Assembly: GCA_949288585.1 (NCBI GenBank)
Contig: CASEKR010000050.1
Span: forward strand, 1-41,632
Direction: 5' to 3'
DNA: 41,632 nt
Source: an uncultured Bacteroides sp.
GTDB taxonomy: Bacteria > Bacteroidota > Bacteroidia > Bacteroidales > Bacteroidaceae
Shown: in pieces, positions 33,919-41,632 of the stretch
Layout: the number at the start of each line of letters is the position of its first letter
Numbering within the stretch: position 1 is the stretch's first letter
Notes under the pieces: generated by a model
Databases searched by the model: none
The model's input: only the letters and a program-made list of their open reading frames with translations
What the model was told of the DNA's origin: nothing
Translations under genes and position numbers: made by a program

Positions 33919-34500
33919 ATTTTCTGCACCCGTTGGACGGGGCTTTATAAAGACGATGCCATCAGCTCGGTAGAACACAGGGCAAACCTCGTTCTACTTT
34001 TAAAGTACGGCATGGACTTCATCAAGAACTACACGATGAGCGGTTGGGTCAAGATGCCCAACTATCGTCTAAACCTCCCCGACTATTCCGACCGGGCTAT
34101 CTTTGAAGGATTGGTCAACCACCTTATCCATCGGGATTACACGGTGATGGGCGGCGAGGTGCATATCGACATTTACGATGACCGTGTGGAACTAGTGTCA
34201 CCCGGTGCGATGCTCGACGGCACACAGATTCAAGACCGCGACATCTACACTGTTCCATCCATACGCCGCAACCCCGTCATTGCCGATATGTTTACCCAGC
34301 TCGACTACATGGAGAAGCGCGGATCCGGCCTGCGCAAGATGCGTGAACTGACCGAGAAGCTGCCCAACTTCCTGCCCGGCAAGGAGCCTCGCTATAAGAC
34401 CGAAGCCTCCTCGTTCTTCACCACTTTCTATAATCTGAATTGGGGCAAGAACGGCAGAATCCCCGTAGAAGAGGTGGCAGACAGGGTAAACAGTACCCTC

Positions 34501-34583
34501 AAAAAGTACCCTGTAAACGGAGAAGGTTCGGAGAAAAAGTACCCTGTAAATAATGAAAGTACCCTCAAAAAGTACCCTGTAAA
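34501..34583 (+). repeat. Three 17-bp repeats with a 33-bp period in the regulator linker
   Basis: AAAAAGTACCCTGTAAA is exact at 34501-34517, 34534-34550 and 34567-34583. The period of 33 bases equals 11 codons, so the protein repeats KKYPVN/K with a KKYPV core. Copy-number change would keep the frame and alter linker length. Partial copies GTACCCT also lie at 34493 and 34559. Confidence 0.85.
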
Positions 34584-34814
34584 AAACGAATTGAACAAAC
34601 CAGTGGGCAGAACTGCTCAACGCATCATAGATATGGTTATATCAAATCCTATGATAACTCGTGAAAAGATGGCTGATGAGTTAGGCATTTCATTAGATGG
34701 GGTTAAGAAACAAATTAAAAATCTCCGTGACAGAGGCATCCTCGTCCATGAAGGTTCTGATAAGGCCGGCTATTGGCGTATCATCGTAAAACAATAACAG
34801 GGAGGACGTGACAC

Positions 34815-35519
34815 ATGACAATCTTTATCTTGGTATCCATCTTATTGATTGCAGCTTTGGCGATAACCTTGCTTTTGGGCGTTTCTCCTGCGAGCCAAAA
34901 AGCCAAAGTCCGGACGATGTATGTCGGAGCTGCGCTTATGCTCGTAGTTGCTCTTGTCGTCTGCGACTATATTGATGCTTTGCCGGATTTTCTATCCAAG
35001 TTCCGATTTCATGCAGTATTAGTGCTTGCCATAACCGTAGGTTATCTCTGTATTTCCATTGCCTTTATGGAAAAGTACAATGTTCTAAAGCGTAAAAACC
35101 GCGTACTTGAAGAAGCCCTTACTGAGAAAGAACAAGAGAAAGTATCTATTCTGATGGAACGTCAGAGCGAACAGCAACAAGCACTCCAAAAAGGAGAACT
35201 TGAATGGTTTGCCGGAAAAATCAAGATGTTCAGCAAAGAGGAACAAAAGGCGATTCTTGCCAGTGCCTACGCTTTTGCAGAACACGATTTGATTCTTCCA
35301 CCCTCAATTACAATCCAACCAAATGATATGTGCAGCCAGCAAGAACTCATGTATTGCGTTTACTCCGTTTTCTCCAATATGGGCAAGAAGCGCAGCGATA
35401 TTGTGAACTTCTTATGCCAAGTCTTTAAGGCATATTTTCCTGCAGGTGAGAGTTCTGTATCAAAGAAGATGCCGGGATTGGATAAGGTTAAGGAGAGAAG
35501 GGAAAAAGAAATGGATTAG
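34815..35519 (+). CDS. Membrane protein with coiled coil and conserved C-terminal domain (unknown)
   Basis: A 234-residue protein with three hydrophobic helices (about 2-22, 33-51 and 65-84), then a charged helix rich in Glu, Gln and Lys (about 88-130: LEEALTEKEQEKVSILMERQ) likely to form a coiled coil. A compact cytoplasmic domain follows (about 165-225), with CSQQELMYCVYSVFSNMGKK and FLCQVFKAYFPAG, ending in a basic tail. I do not recognise a family. It lies 17 bases after the regulator and 23 bases before the helicase, so it is transcribed with the helicase and methyltransferase. That makes a membrane-linked accessory or effector role possible. Confidence 0.7.
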   Translation: MTIFILVSILLIAALAITLLLGVSPASQKAKVRTMYVGAALMLVVALVVCDYIDALPDFLSKFRFHAVLVLAITVGYLCISIAFMEKYNVLKRKNRVLEEALTEKEQEKVSILMERQSEQQQALQKGELEWFAGKIKMFSKEEQKAILASAYAFAEHDLILPPSITIQPNDMCSQQELMYCVYSVFSNMGKKRSDIVNFLCQVFKAYFPAGESSVSKKMPGLDKVKERREKEMD

Positions 35520-35542
35520 AAAACATTGTAACATATAACGAT

Positions 35543-38500
35543 ATGAATAATACTATAAATACAAATATCAGTTCTAATTTTTTTACGAACAGAAGTAATA
35601 ATACCCTTATGAAAGAATTTGAGGGCATATTGCAACATAACCCAAATATTCGAAATTTAGATGCTGTTGTTGGATTTTTGCGAGCATCTGGTTATTTTTC
35701 TTTGCGTCCATTCCTTGATGGCATCAACAAGGTAAGGGTATTAATAGGCATTGATGTAGATAAATACATTGCACAAGCAGCAAGGCAAGGAAGGATGTTC
35801 TTTGGAGCTGAAGAAGAAGTAAAGGAAGATTGCCTGCGCAAAATACGTCAAGATATAGAACAATCACATTATCGCAAAGAAGTTGAAGATGGAATGTTCC
35901 AAATGGTACAAGATCTTATAAATGGGAAATTAGAAATGCGCGCCCACCCTTCAAAGAAAATTCATGCTAAAATTTATGTACTTTATCCAGACGATTTTAA
36001 TCAGTATACCCAAGGTGTAGCCATAACAGGATCAAGTAATCTGTCAGGCAATGGTCTTGGAATTTCAGAAGACCGCCAATATGAGTTCAATGTAAAACTG
36101 AATCGTTATGATGATGTAAAGTTTGCAAAAGATGAATTTGAGCTACTCTGGAAAGAAGCTGAGGGATGTGAAATAACAGCTGATGATATAAAAGTTTCCA
36201 TTGACCGTACATATCTAAAAGGAGATGTTTCACCATATGATCTGTATATCAAGATGCTGATGGAATATTTCTCAGACAGAGTAATGGCTACAGACGATAA
36301 TAATCCATTTGACATGCCAGAGGGTTACAAAAAATATGATTATCAAATGGATGCTGTTGAAGAAGGATATCAAAAACTGCTCCGTTATGATGGTTTTTTC
36401 CTTGCGGATGTAGTAGGTCTTGGTAAAACAGTTATTGCAACGATGATAACCAAGAAGTTTTTGATAGAGAATGGTAGAGATAAGACCAAAATTCTTGTGG
36501 TATATCCTCCTGCGGTTGAACAAAACTGGAAAGCCACATTTAAGGATTTCGGGATTGACAAGTATGCAAATTTTGTTTCCAATGGGAGTTTGTCAAAAAT
36601 CTTAGATGAAGACAACTATAACTATTGGAATGCAGATGAATTTGATCTTATACTTGTGGATGAAGCACACAAATTCCGTTCACATACAACCGCCGCATTT
36701 GAGCAATTACAAGAAATATGCAAAATGCCTCGCATTGAAACAGGGAATATACCGGGGTATAAAAAGAAAGTTATGCTCATTTCCGCAACACCAATGAACA
36801 ACACTCCGGCTGATATATATAATGAAATACAGTTGTTTCAAGATCCACGTCATTGCACAATTGATGGCGTATCGAATCTAACTGCATTCTTTGCTCCTCT
36901 CATTAAGGAATTCAAAAGACTCCGTCGGGAACCTGATTTTAATGTCAATCACTTTAAGAAACTAGCAGAGCGCGTACGCGACAGGATAATAAAACCGTTG
37001 ACTGTTAGGCGTACCAGAACAGACATTGAAAGCATCCCTCGTTATAATAAGGATGTGAATGGTTTCCCTAAAGTGGAACGTCCCATAGAGAGCCGTTATG
37101 AATTGAATGAGCATCTTGCGGATTTGTTTGAACACGCAATGTTTACACTCGAAAAGAGTTTGACTTATGCACGTTATCAAGCCATTGCTTTTTTGAAACC
37201 AGAAGTAGCCCAAGGATTGTATGATAATGCGGAACTGATAAGCCGCAGTTTGGCTGGTATTCGTAAAAATGGATTAGTGAAACGTCTTGAAAGTAGCTTT
37301 TATGCCTTTCAAGTATCATTAGATAATTTCTGCCAAGCGAATCAAAATATGATAGATATGTTTGATCGTGACAAAGTATTCATTGCTCCCGATCTTGATA
37401 TTAATATGCTGTTAGAATCAGGGTTAAGTGATGAAGAGATAGAGGAAAAACTAAATGCCAAAGCGGAAGATAATCCCAAAAATGCAGTATTCGCTGCAGC
37501 TGATTTCAAGCCTGAATTTATAGAAATGCTACACAATGACCAAAATACGCTTGAAAAGCTGCGTGCGGCATGGACAGATATAACGGATGCGGATGATTCC
37601 AAATTTGCAAAATTTGCAGAATTGCTTAAACATGATTTCTTTAAGACAGAACGCAATCCTGAGCAAAAGTTGGTCGTGTTCTCAGAATCAGTTGATACGG
37701 TTGAATACTTAGCTCGCCGCATCAACCGCAAGGATGTATTAGTTATTTCTGCTGATAATCGCAGTAAACAGTTCAAGACAATCCGTGAAAATTTCGATGC
37801 GAATTACAAAATAAAGCTCAATGATTACAACATCATTCTTACTACAGACGTATTGGCGGAAGGTGTGAATTTACATCGAGCTAATGTAATCGTGAATTAT
37901 GATACCCCATGGAATAGTACTCGCTTAATGCAACGCATAGGTCGTGTGAATCGTATTGGTTCAGTTTCCAAGCATATTTATAATTATGTGTTCTATCCAT
38001 CACGTGAAGGTAATCGCGAAATCAATCTCAACCAAATTGCATTGAGCAAGATTCAAACTTTCCATTCTACATTTGGAGAAGATAATCAAATTTACTCACA
38101 AGAAGAAATACTTGACCGAGATCTCAGCAAACTCTTTGATGAAGGTATGAAGAGGCAGAAAGAAGAATGCAACCAAGAACTTCCTTACTATGAAGAGTTG
38201 CGTGAACTTTATCAAACTAACCGTAGAGAATATAATCGTATAGCCAAACTTTCTTTGCGTAGCCGCACAGGGCGTGAAGCAAAGAATATTGATGGAGTTA
38301 TACTTTCAAATGATACACTTGTATTTCTCAAGACTAATTTCCGCAAAGTGTTCTTCTTGGTATCTGAAACTCCTGAAGAGTTATCTGTGCTCGATGCCCT
38401 CAAATACTTCAAGGCGCAAAAGGAAGAACCATCCGTAGAACGTATTGAGCTACACCACAAGCACGTCAATATGGCTTTGAAAAGGTTTCGCCAGATGCAA

Positions 38501-38869
38501 GATGATGAAATGCGTTCGCAAGAAACAACCCATGATGAACAGACAGCTATGGGTGCACAGGTCAATATGGCGGTCAATCTATTGAATAATTTCATGCGGG
38601 AAATCGACGACAATGACTTATTTATAAAAGTCGCTCAATTAAAAACTTTAGCTGAACGTGGTGTCATCACATACATAGCCAAGCGTTTACAACGAATTCA
38701 AAAGGATTTACGCCGTATAGGTGGGAAAGCACGCATGACTCATGATGAAGCTCTTTCAGAAATTATTGAGATGGCTAAGAAATATGCGCCGTATTACACT
38801 GCTCAAGAAGCATTGCTAAATGAACAAGAAACCGAGGCTGAGATTATTTTATCTGAATCATTTAATTAA
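35543..38869 (+). CDS. PLD-nuclease/SNF2-type helicase fusion protein
   Basis: An 1108-residue protein. Residues about 25-200 form a phospholipase-D-like nuclease domain with a single HKD-type site: IHAKIYV (His 141, Lys 143) followed by GSSNLSGNGL. One site per chain implies action as a dimer, as in NgoFVII/Nuc-type nucleases. A superfamily 2 (SNF2-like) helicase follows: motif I DVVGLGKTVIAT (about residue 288), DEAH box LVDEAHKF (about 372), ISATPMNN (about 412), and the C-terminal lobe with VLAEGVNLHRA and motif VI QRIGRVNRIG (about 800). The last 300 residues have no recognised domain. Eleven bases separate it from the Eco57I-type methyltransferase. The pair looks like a restriction-modification-type system with the nuclease fused to the translocase; DISARM-type helicases are a possible relative. 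The gene is AT-rich and looks intact. Confidence 0.88.
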   Translation: MNNTINTNISSNFFTNRSNNTLMKEFEGILQHNPNIRNLDAVVGFLRASGYFSLRPFLDGINKVRVLIGIDVDKYIAQAARQGRMFFGAEEEVKEDCLRKIRQDIEQSHYRKEVEDGMFQMVQDLINGKLEMRAHPSKKIHAKIYVLYPDDFNQYTQGVAITGSSNLSGNGLGISEDRQYEFNVKLNRYDDVKFAKDEFELLWKEAEGCEITADDIKVSIDRTYLKGDVSPYDLYIKMLMEYFSDRVMATDDNNPFDMPEGYKKYDYQMDAVEEGYQKLLRYDGFFLADVVGLGKTVIATMITKKFLIENGRDKTKILVVYPPAVEQNWKATFKDFGIDKYANFVSNGSLSKILDEDNYNYWNADEFDLILVDEAHKFRSHTTAAFEQLQEICKMPRIETGNIPGYKKKVMLISATPMNNTPADIYNEIQLFQDPRHCTIDGVSNLTAFFAPLIKEFKRLRREPDFNVNHFKKLAERVRDRIIKPLTVRRTRTDIESIPRYNKDVNGFPKVERPIESRYELNEHLADLFEHAMFTLEKSLTYARYQAIAFLKPEVAQGLYDNAELISRSLAGIRKNGLVKRLESSFYAFQVSLDNFCQANQNMIDMFDRDKVFIAPDLDINMLLESGLSDEEIEEKLNAKAEDNPKNAVFAAADFKPEFIEMLHNDQNTLEKLRAAWTDITDADDSKFAKFAELLKHDFFKTERNPEQKLVVFSESVDTVEYLARRINRKDVLVISADNRSKQFKTIRENFDANYKIKLNDYNIILTTDVLAEGVNLHRANVIVNYDTPWNSTRLMQRIGRVNRIGSVSKHIYNYVFYPSREGNREINLNQIALSKIQTFHSTFGEDNQIYSQEEILDRDLSKLFDEGMKRQKEECNQELPYYEELRELYQTNRREYNRIAKLSLRSRTGREAKNIDGVILSNDTLVFLKTNFRKVFFLVSETPEELSVLDALKYFKAQKEEPSVERIELHHKHVNMALKRFRQMQDDEMRSQETTHDEQTAMGAQVNMAVNLLNNFMREIDDNDLFIKVAQLKTLAERGVITYIAKRLQRIQKDLRRIGGKARMTHDEALSEIIEMAKKYAPYYTAQEALLNEQETEAEIILSESFN

Positions 38870-38880
38870 AATACAATAAA

Positions 38881-41632
38881 ATGAACTACAAAGAAGTCAT
38901 AGAATCCAAATATAACCGGGAAGCATGGCAACAATTACTCCATGACATATTCAGAAACAAAGTGAGTTTTTGGAATCGTCCATCGGCTGTACATGTAAAC
39001 AGCCGTTTGGCAAAAGAGGCTTTGAATCTTGGCAAAATATCTCTTGCCGATGGTGAAGCTATCGCCATATATGAAGTTGAACTGACAGAAAAAGTTAACA
39101 TTGAGCATAATCGATGTGGAATCCGTGATATGCTTACTTCCGACTGGCGCAATATGGGTTATGCAGGTGCTTTTATGTTTTGCTATAGAAAGAATGAAAG
39201 CATACTCCGTTTCTCGTATGTAAGTGAAACATGGGGATTCGACAAACAAGGGAATTACGAAAAAATCTCGACAAATACCAAGCGTTATACCTACCTACTT
39301 GGTGAAGGACGCGGCTGTCGTACGGCAATAGAACAGTTTGGCGTACTCAAAAATAGCAAACAAACACTTAGCGATATTACCGCTGCATTCTCCGTTGAAG
39401 CTCTGACCAAACAATTCTATAAAGACTTGTTTGAATGGTACCAGTGGGCTATTGAGCCATCGTCCAATGTATCATTTCCTAACAACATCACAATCGAGGA
39501 AGACGACCGTGAAGACTTAGAAACGAAAATCATCCGTCTGATAACCCGTATCATGTTTGTGTGGTTCATTAAGCAAAAAGATTTAGTACCAAACAAGATA
39601 TTTGATGTTGATTATTTAGGAACTATCCTAAAAGACTTTGACCCTTATAGCAAGACTGTCGGAAATTATTATAATGCAATCCTTCAAAACTTGTTTTTTG
39701 CCACATTAAACCGTGCTATAGAGGATGAACAAGGAAACAAACGTAAGTTCGCTACTAATGTCAAAAAGGATATCAAAACTCTTTATCGCTATGCGGAGAT
39801 GTTTAGCATTAGTGAGAATGAGGTCATTAATCTCTTTGCGGTAGTGCCATTCCTCAATGGTGGTCTTTTCGAATGTCTTGATAAGACCAAGAAAATTGAT
39901 GGCGTAGAACAGGCATTTAATCACGATGGCTTTAGTCGTAATGATAAACGCTTTGCAGATGGACGATACCGTAACCGTGCAATTGTCCCCAACAACCTAT
40001 TTTTTGATCCCGAAAAAGGATTGATTTCTATTCTAAGTCGCTATAATTTCACAATAGAAGAAAACTCTCCCGAAGAACAGCAAGTTGCTCTCGATCCAGA
40101 GCTATTAGGTAAGGTCTTTGAAAACCTTTTAGGTGCATATAATCCGGAAACAAAAGAAACTGCACGAAATCAAAGTGGTTCTTTCTATACTCCTCGCGAG
40201 ATTGTCAATTATATGGTAGACGAAAGCCTTATTGCATATTTAGGCGACACACCATTGATTCGTTCCTTGTTTGAGCAAGACTTCTCTTTCGATAAGAATC
40301 ATACAGAAGATTACAAAATAATAGCGGACAAGCTGAAAAATATAAAGATTCTCGACCCTGCCTGTGGATCAGGAGCTTTCCCTATGGGGTTACTTAACCG
40401 TATGGTTGACATCCTTCTTCGTATATCTCCCAATGAAAAAGTGTATGACTTGAAATTAGCGTTTATAGAAAACTGTATTTATGGTAGTGATATACAGAGA
40501 ATTGCTGCACAGATAACCAAACTGCGTTTCTTTATTTCGCTCATTTGCAACTGCGAGAAAGATGCAACCAAGCCCAATTTCGGTATTCCTACATTGCCAA
40601 ACCTTGAAACAAAATTTGTCGCAGCAAACTCACTTATAACTCCCCAACATGCCGCTCATCTAGAAAATTTGGAGATAACACAAACCAAAGAACAGCTAAG
40701 AAAAATACGTCACGAACATTTCTTGGCCAAAACAACTTATAAAAAAGCTTTATTACGTGAACGAGATCAGGAATTGCGTGAAAAACTAGCACGATTACTT
40801 GCTGAAGAAGACTTCTTCGCAACTGAAGATGCAAAATTATTGGCAGCATGGAATCCATACGACCAAAATGCTGAGAGCCCATTCTTCGACCCTGCTTGGA
40901 TGTTTGGAGTCAATGATGGTTTTGATATTGTGATAGGCAACCCGCCTTACATCCAATTACAAAACAATGGCGGAGAATTGGCTAAACTTTATGAACCATG
41001 CGGTTACAAAACTTTTGCCAAGACAGGAGATATTTACTGTCTCTTCTATGAGCGTGGCTACCAATTGCTCAAACCCAATGGGTATCTTTGCTATATCACG
41101 TCTAATAAATGGATGCGTGCTGGTTATGGTGAAAAAACACGCGATTTTTTTGCCAAGAATACCAATCCTCAATTGCTCGTTGACTTTGCGGGAGTGAAAA
41201 TCTTTGAAAGTGCGACCGTAGATACTAACATTTTGCTATTCGCTAAAGCCACAAACGAACATAAAACTCTATGTGCTGTCACCAATAAGCAGAATAAGGA
41301 TAGCGTCAAGAATTTGAGCGTATTCGTGCAGCAAAACGGGTCGGAATGTGATTTCAACACCGATAGAGCAAAGCATCAAACGGAAGATTGAAGCGGTAGG
41401 TACACCCTTGAAAGATTGGGATATTCAAATCAACTATGGTATAAAAACAGGATTTAATGATGCTTTTATCATAAGCACAGAGAAACGAGAGGAAATACTT
41501 GCCAACTGCCAATCGGAAGACGAGCGTACCCGTACGGCTGAACTTATACGACCGATTTTGCGTGGCAGGGATATAAAGAGGTATGGATATGACTGGGCTG
41601 GAAAGTATCTCATTGCCACATTTCCATCACGG
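38881..41632 (+). pseudogene. Eco57I-type adenine DNA methyltransferase, frame broken and cut by window end
   Basis: The first frame (38881-41391, 836 residues) has an N-terminal region with LETKIIRLITRIMFVWFIKQ, then QSGSFYTPREIVNYMV, SAM motif I ILDPACGSGAFPMG (about 495) and the catalytic motif IV IGNPPYIQL (about 685), which mark N6-adenine methyltransferases of the Eco57I/BREX-PglX kind. After SECDFNT the frame breaks. From 41360 another frame reads PIEQSIKRKIEAVGTPLKDW and stays open to the last base (91 codons); this is the normal continuation toward the target-recognition region. Relatives as remembered carry about 8-12 extra residues (SDSWVILS-like) at the junction, so a small out-of-frame deletion at about 41355-41362 is likely. 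The 3' end lies outside the window. Probably the specificity and protection subunit for the helicase-nuclease upstream. Confidence 0.85.

Larger units (their letters stand above)
33324..34797 (+). pseudogene. AlbA_2 / ATP-binding / winged-helix regulator, broken by a 64-bp duplication
   Basis: The first frame (33324-33857, 177 residues) starts MQIHDNRLIAECTSYDFKEM and carries an AlbA_2 (Schlafen-type) domain with RTAFVRVGNES. The second frame (to 34797) carries the HATPase_c_4-like part (SVEHRANLVLLLKYG; GLVNHLIHRDY; MEKRGSGLRKM), a repeat linker and a C-terminal winged helix (TREKMADELGISLDGVKKQI). An exact 64-bp tandem duplication (33791-33854 and 33855-33918) shifts the frame; removing one copy restores one reading frame of about 470 residues. 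In addition, ERKKV is followed directly by LENVQADADF, so the AlbA_2 core segment (SAFANGxGGxLFFGV-like in relatives) is missing, apparently in frame. Proteins of this type are predicted regulators near restriction loci. Transcribed with the three genes below. Confidence 0.82.

Overview
The window looks like a Bacteroidales chromosome (Bacteroidaceae-like). Promoters repeatedly show the Bacteroides -7 box TAnnTTTG. The protein families are typical of the phylum: a FeoA-FeoB fusion, an EFR1-type flavodoxin/ferredoxin, GldE, Rho with a large low-complexity insert, an HU-HIG protein, DUF6562-like and DUF5074-like surface lipoproteins, and a riboswitch-controlled BtuB operon. Core genes are GC-rich for the group. 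The left edge (1-1500) and the right 10 kb (31.8-41.6 kb) are clearly more AT-rich, as expected for acquired DNA. Genus cannot be fixed from sequence alone.

Layout. (1) 1-1613: edge of a putative mobile element, with a tyrosine integrase just past the 3' end of tRNA-Cys. (2) 1674-4354: ferrous iron uptake (feoAB fusion plus a Cys-rich membrane peptide). (3) 4558-7921: orphan tyrosine recombinase, tilS, and a convergent flavodoxin/ferredoxin gene. (4) 7922-12059: a long non-coding stretch with a 5 x 22-bp repeat, then rho, then an ffh gene damaged by an internal deletion in its M domain. (5) 12331-14307: AT-richer thioredoxin-like lipoprotein gene and folD. (6) 14331-21914, minus strand: vitamin B12 acquisition operon (cobalamin riboswitch, btuB-like receptor, three related beta-propeller-like lipoproteins, one further surface lipoprotein). 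(7) 22092-25861: tRNA-His, and a minus-strand operon mutY-ssb-gldE-phosphopantetheinyl transferase. (8) 25944-30405: envelope operon of an outer-membrane barrel, a DUF6562-like lipoprotein, an HU-like DNA-binding protein, a ten-unit 22-bp palindromic repeat array, and a lipoprotein with a BspA-like leucine-rich tail. (9) 30551-31827: yigZ and a nitroreductase. (10) 31.8 kb to the end: AT-rich defence-like island with rhuM, an AlbA_2/ATPase/winged-helix regulator, a membrane coiled-coil protein, a PLD-nuclease/SNF2-helicase fusion and an Eco57I-type DNA methyltransferase running off the window.

How the genes work together. The B12 operon is a complete riboswitch-regulated surface capture and TonB-dependent import unit. 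The island pairs a helicase-nuclease with a methyltransferase, which suggests a restriction-modification-like system in which the helicase carries the cutting domain. Five genes carry small lesions: ffh, rhuM, the AlbA_2 regulator (two lesions) and the methyltransferase. These are out-of-frame deletions, an apparent in-frame core deletion and an exact 64-bp tandem duplication. They may be real decay or phase variation, or assembly error; raw reads would decide.

The most unusual non-coding signals are two unrelated tandem arrays sharing a ~22-bp period (before rho; after the HU-like gene) and a third helically spaced three-copy motif before the envelope operon.
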